DNA from: Nitrosomonas sp. Nm34
GTDB lineage: Bacteria; Pseudomonadota; Gammaproteobacteria; Burkholderiales; Nitrosomonadaceae
DNA: 64,000 nucleotides
Assembly: GCF_900113925.1 (NCBI RefSeq)
Contig: NZ_FORD01000001.1
Span: 178,297 to 242,296 of the forward strand
Direction of reading: 5' to 3'
Shown here: in pieces, positions 1 to 8,146 of the stretch
Layout: each line of letters begins with the position of its first letter
How positions within the stretch are numbered: the stretch's first letter is position 1
Translations under genes and position numbers: made by a program
Notes under the pieces: generated by a model
Databases searched by the model: none
Told to the model about the DNA's origin: nothing
Seen by the model: only the letters and a program-made list of their open reading frames with translations

Positions 1-1859
1 TGAGTAATGGGTTGACCTGGTTCGTTAAACCAGCGCTGAGCAATGAGAAACTGTGGTAACACTTGTGTTTCCAATTGAGCGCGCGTTTTGCGGGCAAGCA
101 CATCACTTACTTTTCCTTCAGGCTTTAGCATCAATGCACTCAACAAACCTTCAGGCAAAACCAGTACAGGCAACAATTCACGCGGTAACTTGTCCACGTG
201 CCAGACAGGCGCTTCTACATCCATGGACAAACGGAACCAGTAAAAACTGTAACTGGGTAAACTCAATAAATAAGGCAGTTCACCAATGGCAGGAAAAGCA
301 GTACGCCCCATTAGCTCTACTGGTACACGGCCTTTGTATGCTGCGAGATTCAGCTCTACCGGCTGAGCGCTATTGGCAAGATTAGCCACACATAGAATAC
401 TTTCGCCTTGATATTCGCGCAGATAGGCAAGTATCTTGCGATTACCCGGATGTAAAAATTTAATGCTGCCACGGCCAAAGGGTTTGACTGATTTACGCGT
501 GGCAATTAAATGTCTCATCCAGTTGAGTAACGAATAGGTGTTACGGCTTTGCGCTTCCACGTTGATAGTTTCATAACCATAAATCGGATCCATGATGGGC
601 GGTAGATAAAGCCGCTGCGGATCGGCGCGCGAAAATCCTGCATTGCGGTCGGGACTCCATTGCATCGGAGTGCGTACGCCATTACGATCGCCCAGATAAA
701 TATTATCGCCCATGCCGATTTCATCACCATAATAAATAATAGGGGAGCCTGGCAGGGACATGAGCAGGCTGTATAACAGCTCGATCTTGTGGCGGCTACC
801 TTCCATCAGCGGCGCCAAGCGTCGCCGGATACCTAAATTAAGCCGCGCGAGCGGATCGGAAGCATAAGTGAGATACATATAATCACGTTCACGGTCGGTG
901 ACCATTTCCAAGGTCAATTCATCGTGATTCCGCAGAAATACCGCCCATTGGCAATTCTCTGGAATTTCGGGTGTTTGTCCCAGGATTTCAATGATGGGAT
1001 GGCGATCTTCCTGGGCTACTGCCATGAAAATACGTGGCATCAAGGGAAAATGAAAAGCCATGTGACACTCATCTCCATCGCCAAAATATTCACGCACATC
1101 TTCCGGCCATTGATTAGCCTCGGCAAGGAAGATGCGATTAGCATAATGCTGGTCCAATTCAGCACGCAAATACTTGATGATGGCATGAGTTTCAGGAAGA
1201 TTTTCATTATTGGTGCCATCGCGCTCGCACAGATAGGGTATGGCATCCAGTCGCATGCCATCCACACCCAAATCGAACCAAAAGCGCATCGCGCGCAGTA
1301 CTGCCTTGGCTACTCGCGGATTATCAAAATTGAGATCCGGCTGGTGTGAAAAGAAGCGATGCCAATAGTAAGCTTGTGCCACTTCATCCCATGCCCAATT
1401 TGATTTTTCTGTATCGGTAAAAATGATGCGCGTTCCTTCGTATTTTTTGACGGTATCGCTCCATACATAATAGTTACGCTTGGCAGAACCGGGCTGGGCG
1501 ACGCGCGCTGCCTGGAACCAGGGATGCTGATCGGAAGTATGATTGATAACCAACTCGATAATGACTCTGAGATCGCGTTTGTGCGCTTCTTGCAGGAAGG
1601 TTCGAAAATCAGCCAATGTCCCGTAATTGGAATGAATACCGCGGTAGTCCGAAATATCGTAACCATCATCGCGCAGGGGAGAAGGAAAAAATGGCAGCAA
1701 CCACAGCGTATTGACCCCCAGTTCCTTCAAGTAATCCAGCCTGGAAGTCAATCCGGCGAAATCACCAATGCCATCGCCATTACTATCACTGAAAGCACGC
1801 ACATGCAATTGATAAATAATGGCATCTTTGTACCAAAAAACATCCTCTTTGCCAGGCAT
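1..1859 (-). CDS. treS: Trehalose synthase / maltokinase fusion, partial (C-terminus beyond left edge)
   Basis: Maltose alpha-D-glucosyltransferase (GH13) interconverting maltose and trehalose; a fused maltokinase would make maltose 1-phosphate for alpha-glucan synthesis. The reading frame from ATG 1859 is open to the left edge (619 codons). GH13 motifs are clear: nucleophile Asp205 in GMRLDAIPYL, acid/base Glu247 in FLAEANQWPEDV, and NHDE with Asp313. Around residue 600 the sequence LPQFLIAQRWF resembles the N-terminal start of bacterial maltokinases, so the gene is probably a TreS-Mak fusion of about 1,100 residues. The kinase body is outside the window and is inferred. No glgE or glgB partner is visible here. 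Confidence 0.93.
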   Translation of the reverse strand, partial: MPGKEDVFWYKDAIIYQLHVRAFSDSNGDGIGDFAGLTSRLDYLKELGVNTLWLLPFFPSPLRDDGYDISDYRGIHSNYGTLADFRTFLQEAHKRDLRVIIELVINHTSDQHPWFQAARVAQPGSAKRNYYVWSDTVKKYEGTRIIFTDTEKSNWAWDEVAQAYYWHRFFSHQPDLNFDNPRVAKAVLRAMRFWFDLGVDGMRLDAIPYLCERDGTNNENLPETHAIIKYLRAELDQHYANRIFLAEANQWPEDVREYFGDGDECHMAFHFPLMPRIFMAVAQEDRHPIIEILGQTPEIPENCQWAVFLRNHDELTLEMVTDRERDYMYLTYASDPLARLNLGIRRRLAPLMEGSRHKIELLYSLLMSLPGSPIIYYGDEIGMGDNIYLGDRNGVRTPMQWSPDRNAGFSRADPQRLYLPPIMDPIYGYETINVEAQSRNTYSLLNWMRHLIATRKSVKPFGRGSIKFLHPGNRKILAYLREYQGESILCVANLANSAQPVELNLAAYKGRVPVELMGRTAFPAIGELPYLLSLPSYSFYWFRLSMDVEAPVWHVDKLPRELLPVLVLPEGLLSALMLKPEGKVSDVLARKTRAQLETQVLPQFLIAQRWFNEPGQPIT

Positions 1860-2015
1860 AATCCTTCCTATTATTAGTTAATTGGCGTATAAGGCCCGCA
1901 GTCTCCTACTAGCGATCATTTTTGCAGGTAACTGGCTAAAATAGCTAGCTTTTGCTCAATTTATTACCGCCAGCCATGAGCCCATTAGCTGGGGCGCTTA
2001 TTGAAATTTTTTTGT

Positions 2016-2036
2016 ACACGCATACTGCGTGTTTTT
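2016..2036 (+). terminator. Hairpin followed by T-run
   Basis: ACACGCA-TAC-TGCGTGT forms a perfect 7-bp stem followed by TTTT and an AT-rich stretch on the plus strand. It has the form of an intrinsic terminator, but no plus-strand gene precedes it, so its role is unclear. Confidence 0.4.
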
Positions 2037-2176
2037 ATTTAGAGCCTTTTTATTAAATTTTGCCTACATCGGGCGCTGAGACCCATAATTGCGTATTATC
2101 CAGAGAGGTTGCTGCTTTGATTATCAAAGCAGCTAATAACCCAATAAAAAATCAGACAAATGTGAAGAAAATAAAA

Positions 2177-2216
2177 TCCCGGAAATAATGGTTAATTCCC
2201 GGAAATAATGGTTAAT
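2177..2216. repeat. Two tandem copies of a 20-bp unit
   Basis: The unit TCCCGGAAATAATGGTTAAT occurs twice back to back without mismatch. Small tandem duplication of unknown function in the treS / 2408 intergenic region. Confidence 0.85.
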
Positions 2217-2245
2217 AAGAGCTTATTCTTTTATTACACAACGTA

Positions 2246-2346
2246 ATTCCATTTCCAAATCAAACATGACGCAGAGGTGAGCGCTGACAGTATCAATAAT
2301 ACGGCAAAGTGAAGCCGACAAAGTTAGTTTTGATTTAAAAATGATA
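2246..2346 (+). repeat. MITE-like palindromic element, copy 1
   Basis: Starts ATTCCATTTCCAAATCAAA and ends TTTTGATTTAAAAATGATA. The left terminus is well kept and the right one is degraded. Forward orientation. Lies 60 bp upstream of the 2408 gene. Confidence 0.8.
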
Positions 2347-2407
2347 AAAAAGAAAAACACTAGTAATTCACCTTATTTACGGACCTGATCAACCTCGGAG
2401 TAGATGT

Positions 2408-4333
2408 GTGAAAATGTTAAGCCTTTCAAAATCCATTTTGGGAAAACGACAAAACTCCCTTTTCATCACTCTGAAGTTAAGCAGTATTCGTTTATACCGA
2501 TTAGTTAATTGGCGCTGTGCGGTAGAGGGTCATCAAGGCTATGTTTTGGAATTTTCCATCACGCTTGTTCGCTTTTTCTGCGTATGCTTACTCGCATTCG
2601 GCGGCATTTCTGTGGTGCAAGCCGGGGATAATTCATGTCAACAAACTGACGAGACGCATATCTGGATCTCTCCTCTCCATCCTGAAGCCGATGAGCAGAT
2701 CAAGATCATGGCGGTATCCACGGATGGGCTCGTGTCGGAACTCATGCTGATCGACAATCAAGGTCAGCGCATGCCGCTGCGCTCACACCGTCGAGGGGGG
2801 CCACCTTGGAGCCTTGTCGCTGAATTGGCAAGCGTCAACGAAGGCCATTATCGAGTAGAGGCGAGCCGGAATGGAAAGCTAATCGCTTGCCATCCAATTA
2901 TTATTGGCAAGTCAGGAGCTCAGAAAAAAGAGCAAAGAGCCAAAACTTGGAATCTTGCCACAGAAGCTTTTTACTCTGCCTGGATCGAAGCGTTGTTTGG
3001 CGCGCCACCGGAGGAAAACCTTCATTTCCATTCTTTGGAACCTGTGTTGCGCAACAACGAGCGCAACTTCCTGCACAATTATCTTGGCCTCAATGAGGAT
3101 CATCACTTGCCACTTACCCCTGATTGTGCCGATCTCCCCTACATTTTGCGAGCTTATTTTGCCTGGAAGGTTGGTTTGCCCATCTCCTTCCGCGCTTGCG
3201 GGCGTGGCTCAGCCAAGGCGCCACCACAATGTGGTACGGCTACCATCATAACCGAATTTACCCACGGCATCAGCTCACAGACCGGTTTCATAAAAATCAG
3301 CAGGCAGTTAGTCAATACCGTTCATTCAGGTTCATTACGGACAGGATTGGAGAGCGAGTCGACGGATCTGTATCCCATCCCTGTCAGCCGGGAGACACTC
3401 TGGCCGGGCACAGTCTATGCTGATCCCTACGGTCATGTGCTGGTGCTGGTTGAATGGATTCCGCAAATAGAAGGACGCCCCGGCCTTTTACTGGCCGTCG
3501 ATGCTCAACCAGATAACTCGGTCGCGCGCAAACGGGTCTGGGAGGGTACGATGCTGTTCACAAATAATGAAAGCGCCGGACCAGGCTTTAAAGCTTTTCG
3601 TCCTTTGCTGCCAACGTCCTCAGGCGGGTTACGGCTACTCTCGAATGACGAATTGATCGAGAACCCTGATTTTGCCCCTTTCTCCTTGGAGCAAGATCAA
3701 CTCTCTGCAGACAATTTCTATGCCAAGGTAACCAAGCTCATCAGCCCTGCAGGCCTTGAACCCAAGCAAATTTACGAAGCCACACTGGATGCGTTGATAG
3801 AACAAATCGAAACGCGCGTGACTTCGGTAGAGAATGGTGAAGCCTATTTTCGCAAGCACTCCGGCAGCACCATTCTCATGCCTAGCGGCACGGCGATCTT
3901 CCAGACCATCGGCCCATGGGAAGATTACTCCACCCCGTCCCGCGATATGCGCCTGATCATTGCCATCAATGTGTTAAACGGCCTACCTGAGAAGATCGTA
4001 CGCTACCCAGAATTGTTCGTACTGAAAAACCAGAGTCCCGAAGAAGCCAAGACCGGAATCGAGCAATACCACGCAAGGCGCATCCATGAACGCAGCATAC
4101 GCTATACACGTACTGACGGTAGCCCATGGGAGCTTTCCATAGCTGAGGTGCTAGCACGGAAGTCAGCCTATGAAATGGCTTATAACCCCAACGATTGCCC
4201 TGAAATACGTTGGGGCGCACAGCCAGGAACAGAAGAGTATTCCACCTGTCACCGCCAGGCACCCGCGGCACAGCACGCAAAAATGGAGCAATATCGCAGC
4301 TGGTTCCGCGAAGCCCGCAGGCCGGCACCATAA
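2408..4333 (+). CDS. Exported protein of unknown function with papain/transglutaminase-like Cys and His motifs
   Basis: I do not recognise a named gene. The frame opens with GTG 2408 eight bases after a CGGAG ribosome binding site. A hydrophobic segment ending near ISVVQA (about residues 49-72) looks like a signal peptide with an unusually long N-region, so a later start (for example TTG 2546) is possible. After an immunoglobulin-like stretch of about 100 residues comes DCADLPYILRAYFAWK, then ADPYGHVLVLVEW. A Cys in a DCADLPY context followed by a His in a GHVLVLV strand resembles the Cys-His pair of NlpC/P60- or transglutaminase-like enzymes; that resemblance is inference. Repeats flank it on both sides (2246, 4344), so it is probably transcribed alone. 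Confidence 0.7.
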   Translation: MKMLSLSKSILGKRQNSLFITLKLSSIRLYRLVNWRCAVEGHQGYVLEFSITLVRFFCVCLLAFGGISVVQAGDNSCQQTDETHIWISPLHPEADEQIKIMAVSTDGLVSELMLIDNQGQRMPLRSHRRGGPPWSLVAELASVNEGHYRVEASRNGKLIACHPIIIGKSGAQKKEQRAKTWNLATEAFYSAWIEALFGAPPEENLHFHSLEPVLRNNERNFLHNYLGLNEDHHLPLTPDCADLPYILRAYFAWKVGLPISFRACGRGSAKAPPQCGTATIITEFTHGISSQTGFIKISRQLVNTVHSGSLRTGLESESTDLYPIPVSRETLWPGTVYADPYGHVLVLVEWIPQIEGRPGLLLAVDAQPDNSVARKRVWEGTMLFTNNESAGPGFKAFRPLLPTSSGGLRLLSNDELIENPDFAPFSLEQDQLSADNFYAKVTKLISPAGLEPKQIYEATLDALIEQIETRVTSVENGEAYFRKHSGSTILMPSGTAIFQTIGPWEDYSTPSRDMRLIIAINVLNGLPEKIVRYPELFVLKNQSPEEAKTGIEQYHARRIHERSIRYTRTDGSPWELSIAEVLARKSAYEMAYNPNDCPEIRWGAQPGTEEYSTCHRQAPAAQHAKMEQYRSWFREARRPAP

Positions 4334-4343
4334 AAACCCTCTT

Positions 4344-4447
4344 ATTCCATTTCTCAATCAAACATGACGCGAAGGCGAGCCGCAGACAGTAGCAATCATA
4401 TGGCAAGGAAAAGCGGATAACATCAGGTTTGGTTTAGAAATAAAGGT
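4344..4447 (+). repeat. MITE-like palindromic element, copy 2
   Basis: Starts ATTCCATTTCTCAATCAAA 10 bp after the stop of the 2408 gene; the right end (GGTTTAGAAATAAAGG) is diverged. Forward orientation. It sits between convergent genes, where its hairpin could end transcription. Confidence 0.85.
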
Positions 4448-4600
4448 ATTTTAAGCAAGAAAAATCACCTCATGCAACGACATTCTTACCTGATTAAGAT
4501 CAGTGCTTATGAGTGAATAGGGAACATCTTCAAACGGGAATTAAGGCAGGCAGAACTGGATTAACCAGGTATCCGTTATACGCCCGCAAATCATTAAATT

Positions 4601-6250
4601 TTATCTATCCCAATTGATCCGTACGTTACCTGCGACAACCTCATGAATATGCTTCATCGTTGGATGAGTATCATACTTCTTAGTGACAACTTCAATATAA
4701 GCACCTGTTTCTGAACTTTCAGCCCATGCGAGGGCTGCATCGAGCTCTCCACAGGTCGTCACTCGCGTGGTGAACCAGTCGTTGCAGCCCAGAGCATCCG
4801 GAAGCTGGTGGTAATGCCATTGTGTAATGTCATTGTATTCCATATCGGGGTGCTTGCAGAGCACCCGCTCAATAAGATAGCCGTGGTTATTCAATACAAA
4901 GATGATCGGTTTCAGCCCGTACCGTCCAAACTGTCCAACTTCCTGAACAGTCATTTGATGAGCACCCTCACCAGTGATAAGTACCAGCCGCCGTTTTGGG
5001 TCAGCGATTGCAGCACCAAAGGCAGCAGGCGTTGCCCAGCCAATCGCAGCCCACAGTAATTGATTATGAAACACAGACCCCTTGGGCATGCGGGCGTAAA
5101 ACATCGGAAAAGCGCTGGAGCCTGTTTCCTGAATCAGGATGTCGTTTGGTTTCAGGAATCGCTCCCAGCGTGGATATAACGCATGAGCTGTTATCGGATC
5201 ATTCCCCTTACCTTCCGGCTCACCCAGACCTACAGGCTTGGGTCCTTTGACGTCTGTGCGTTTGGGTAGACGCCGGGTCAGTTCTGCGAGGGCGTCAGCA
5301 AGCTGGATATTACGAAAAACAGCATGCCCTACCCTGACTGCGTGCAGCTCAATGTTGATGGTTTTAGCGCGGTCAATTTTTCCAAAGAAGAAATCTGTCA
5401 TATAAGCGCCAAGACCTAATACACAGTCCGCACCTTCGACAAAAGCCTGGGTCGCATCGGGAATGCCCAATCGTCCAGACCATATGCCGATAAAATTCGG
5501 ATGTGTTTCGTCAACATCGGTCTTATCCGAGGCGATGGTGGCACAAGGCAACCCTGACGAATTGATAAGCGCCATGACTTGGTCCTTTAGCCCAAGACGT
5601 GAGGTGATATTTCCGGGCATAATGACAGCGGTATTGGCTCTGGATAACATGACGAGCATTGCGTCGACCGCAGCTGATAATGATGTAGGATCGCTCAGAG
5701 GGGTTGGAATAGGTTCAGCCCTGCCTAATACCTGCATGGTCGCATAGTCAAGTGGAAACGCCATGTATACTGGCTGACGATTATAACAAGCAGCAGCAAT
5801 CAGTCGCTCAGTCTCGCTTGCGCAGTTTTCAGGCGTCATAATGGCACGGGCACAGGCGACGGGTTCTGACATCTTGTAGAATAAGTCGAATTCCCCATTA
5901 CCCAGAGTGTGGTGCACTTTTCCTCTCGACTCCATCATTGCCTGTCCCGGAATACCGACCAGGTGAAACACCGGCAAGTTCTCGGCGTAGGAACCGGCGA
6001 TGCCGCAGAGAGCGCTCAGCTCGCCTACACCATAGGTTGTGCAGAGAGCTCCGAATCCCCTGATGCGTGCGTAGCCATCTGCAGCATAAGCCGCATTCAG
6101 TTCGTTGCAACAACCAATCCAGCGCATGTTTTTGTCATTGCAGATTGCGTCGTTAATTGGAAAAGAAAAATCTCCGGGTATCCCGAAAATATCCGTTATC
6201 CCAAGATCTTGAAGACGCCCAAGCACATATTCAATAACTGTTATTGCCAT
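4601..6250 (-). CDS. pdc: Thiamine-diphosphate-dependent pyruvate (or indolepyruvate) decarboxylase
   Basis: Non-oxidative 2-keto acid decarboxylase; pyruvate to acetaldehyde is the likely reaction. All PDC-family hallmarks are visible in the 549-residue protein: Glu50 in CCNELNAAYAADGY, the His113-His114 pair in GKVHHTLGNG, and a thiamine-diphosphate/Mg segment beginning GEGAHQMTVQEVGQ with a downstream NNHGY, where the usual GDG is GEG. Start ATG 6250 follows GGAGGAGACGGT. The next gene upstream on the same strand (6503-7525) encodes an alcohol dehydrogenase, so the two could convert pyruvate to ethanol. Indolepyruvate or phenylpyruvate remain possible substrates. Confidence 0.88.
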   Translation of the reverse strand: MAITVIEYVLGRLQDLGITDIFGIPGDFSFPINDAICNDKNMRWIGCCNELNAAYAADGYARIRGFGALCTTYGVGELSALCGIAGSYAENLPVFHLVGIPGQAMMESRGKVHHTLGNGEFDLFYKMSEPVACARAIMTPENCASETERLIAAACYNRQPVYMAFPLDYATMQVLGRAEPIPTPLSDPTSLSAAVDAMLVMLSRANTAVIMPGNITSRLGLKDQVMALINSSGLPCATIASDKTDVDETHPNFIGIWSGRLGIPDATQAFVEGADCVLGLGAYMTDFFFGKIDRAKTINIELHAVRVGHAVFRNIQLADALAELTRRLPKRTDVKGPKPVGLGEPEGKGNDPITAHALYPRWERFLKPNDILIQETGSSAFPMFYARMPKGSVFHNQLLWAAIGWATPAAFGAAIADPKRRLVLITGEGAHQMTVQEVGQFGRYGLKPIIFVLNNHGYLIERVLCKHPDMEYNDITQWHYHQLPDALGCNDWFTTRVTTCGELDAALAWAESSETGAYIEVVTKKYDTHPTMKHIHEVVAGNVRINWDR

Positions 6251-6367
6251 ACCGTCTCCTCCTATTTTTTTACGATTGGTAACCGTTATGCTTCATATCC
6301 TGCTTGAAGGATAATCCCCTATCCAATCCACATACCTTCGTTGCAGAGGCGCAATACTCAACTCCTT

Positions 6368-6471
6368 ATTTCATTGCTAAATCAAAACGGACTTTGTCAA
6401 GCTTCACTTTGCCGTATGATGGATGCTGTCTGCAGCTCACCTTCGCGTCATGTTTGATTGGAAAATGGAAT
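6368..6471 (-). repeat. MITE-like palindromic element, copy 3
   Basis: Reverse orientation (CTGTCTGCAGCTCACC core). Ends ATTTCATTGCTAAATCAAA and GTTTGATTGGAAAATGGAA. Flanked by TTA on both sides. It separates the dehydrogenase from the decarboxylase gene. Just downstream ATTATTCCAA is repeated two and a half times (6470-6497). Confidence 0.88.
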
Positions 6472-6502
6472 TATTCCAAATTATTCCAAATTATTCTTTT
6501 AG

Positions 6503-7525
6503 TCAGGCAAAATCCGCATCCAGCACGACACGGTAACGCGCTTTGCCTGAGCGGAGGTATTCCAGCGCTTGGTTGACCTGGCTCATCGGAAAATGCTCCA
6601 CTTGCGGTGCAATACCGGTCCGTGCGACAAATTCCATCATCGTAGCCATCATGGTGGGACTGCCTACCGGTGATCCTGAAATACACTTATGCCCTAAAAT
6701 CAGATCGATGGCTATAATCGGTATCGGCTCAGTCACCACGCCCAGGATATGCAAGCGACCTCTGGGCTTCAATGTTTTTAACAGCGTTTGCCAATCCTGT
6801 GGCACGTTAGCGGTCATAATCAGCAAATCAAGCGAGCTGGAGATTTTCTCCAAGGCGTCTCTATCGTGGCTCAGCACCACATGGTGAGCGCCGAAACCTT
6901 GCGCCTCATCAGCTTTGGATTGATGAGAAGTAAATGCCGTCACTTCGCAGCCCCAAGCTCTGGCAAATTTGAGGGCCATATGACCCAGACCACCGACACC
7001 GAGTACACCGATGTGGTCAGTTGATTGGATGCCACAGGTTACCAATGGCGAAAATACGGTGACACCGCCACATAACAGCGGCCCTGCAGACGATATGTCG
7101 AGTCTATCTGGCAACGGAACAGTCCAGGCCCAATGCGCACGAATACGGTCCGCAAATCCACCGTGGCGTCCGACTATTGTCGGTTCGACTCTAGGACAGA
7201 GGTTATTGTTACCAGTCATGCATTCGTGACAATGCATGCAACTGCCGGCGTTCCAGCCAACGCCGACCCGTTGACCAGTTCGCAAGCCCTTGCCCTTACT
7301 GTAATCGCCCAAAGCTACGATTCGTCCAACTACCTCATGCCCTGGAATAAACGGATACTGCGACCAGCCCCACTCATCATTGATCATTGCAATATCGGAA
7401 TAGCAAATACCGCAATATTCGACGGCAACTTCCACCTCTTCCGATCCAAGAGGCCCTGCATCATAAGTAAACTGCTCAAGTTTCTGCTTGGGACCGTGTG
7501 TGGCCCAGCCATGAATTTTAGTCAC
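6503..7525 (-). CDS. Zinc-dependent NAD(P)-dependent alcohol dehydrogenase (YahK/cinnamyl-ADH type)
   Basis: Medium-chain dehydrogenase of 340 residues, likely reducing aldehydes. Catalytic zinc residues are visible (Cys in EYCGICYSD, GHEVVG, and a later Cys in PLLCGGVT), and a structural zinc loop has four cysteines in CMHCHECMTGNNNLC. The cofactor fold is GVLGVGGLGHMALKFA. The start is GTG 7525 after GGAGGAAAGCCTT; no ATG fits better. It lies upstream of the pdc gene on the same strand with a 250-bp gap carrying repeat copy 3. Pairing with pdc suggests acetaldehyde as a physiological substrate (inference). Confidence 0.9.
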   Translation of the reverse strand: MTKIHGWATHGPKQKLEQFTYDAGPLGSEEVEVAVEYCGICYSDIAMINDEWGWSQYPFIPGHEVVGRIVALGDYSKGKGLRTGQRVGVGWNAGSCMHCHECMTGNNNLCPRVEPTIVGRHGGFADRIRAHWAWTVPLPDRLDISSAGPLLCGGVTVFSPLVTCGIQSTDHIGVLGVGGLGHMALKFARAWGCEVTAFTSHQSKADEAQGFGAHHVVLSHDRDALEKISSSLDLLIMTANVPQDWQTLLKTLKPRGRLHILGVVTEPIPIIAIDLILGHKCISGSPVGSPTMMATMMEFVARTGIAPQVEHFPMSQVNQALEYLRSGKARYRVVLDADFA

Positions 7526-8108
7526 AAGGCTTTCCTCCGAACTATTGATGAATGTTCAACCCGGGAGATCGTTCCAGCATCCTATTTATAAAAGTGCGAT
7601 TTGGGCTAAGTGCGTCGAAGGTGAATGTAATTTATTAGCAGTTCGACAAACTCCGCCGTTACAGAAAAGTCGTTATTGAAGCCATCCACTCAGTTCTGTT
7701 TATCCAGCAGCTATAAAGAAACCTGAATTTATGTATAAAATTCATCACGGCGCCTCCAAGGCAGGATGGCTCACTCCTGAGTAAGTCCGAGTAAATCCAC
7801 CTATTTCTTTAAATCATTGAGGAGAAATAAATTAATATTTGAATTGAACTCTGCTCGTTTCTCTAAACATACAGAAGGAACAAGTAGATTGAGGCGGACC
7901 TCTGGATACATAACTAAACTATGGCATAGCAAATAAACTGACAATAATGCAGATGCATACAATTTTAGTTATCAGCGGCAGGCATTTAGAAGAAAATAAT
8001 CAGGTGATCTGACTATCTCGTTATGAAGAAAATTGGTACATAAGATTTGGGGCCAAAGTAACCTTATCCTGATTTACTCCTGCCCCAGATTTTCCAGTGT
8101 TGATAAGA
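7526..8108. other. Gene-free stretch downstream of the repeat-protein gene
   Basis: No ORF with a credible ribosome binding site or family resemblance was found in about 580 bp. A 33-bp segment at 7938-7970 (CTGACAATAATGCAGATGCA and following) recurs with a few mismatches at 10370-10402, so the two gaps flanking the repeat-protein gene share sequence. Confidence 0.55.
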
Positions 8109-8130
8109 AGAGGGAATGGGACTTCCCTCT
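8109..8130 (-). terminator. Intrinsic terminator of the repeat-protein gene
   Basis: Perfect 8-bp stem AGAGGGAA / TTCCCTCT with a 6-base loop, starting 17 bp past the stop codon at 8147. It is followed by a T-rich run on both strands, so it may work in both directions. Confidence 0.65.
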
Positions 8131-8146
8131 CTCTTTTAATGCCCTA

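Larger units (their letters stand above)
1860..2245. other. Gene-free upstream region of treS
   Basis: AT-rich stretch between the divergent treS and the 2408 gene. It holds a terminator-like hairpin (2016-2036) and a 20-bp tandem duplication (2177-2216), then repeat copy 1. I see no gene in it. Confidence 0.6.

Noticed and set aside
924..1877. Plus-strand frames at 924-1349 and 1524-1877
   Set aside because: They lie antisense within the treS coding region, which shows clear GH13 motifs on the other strand.
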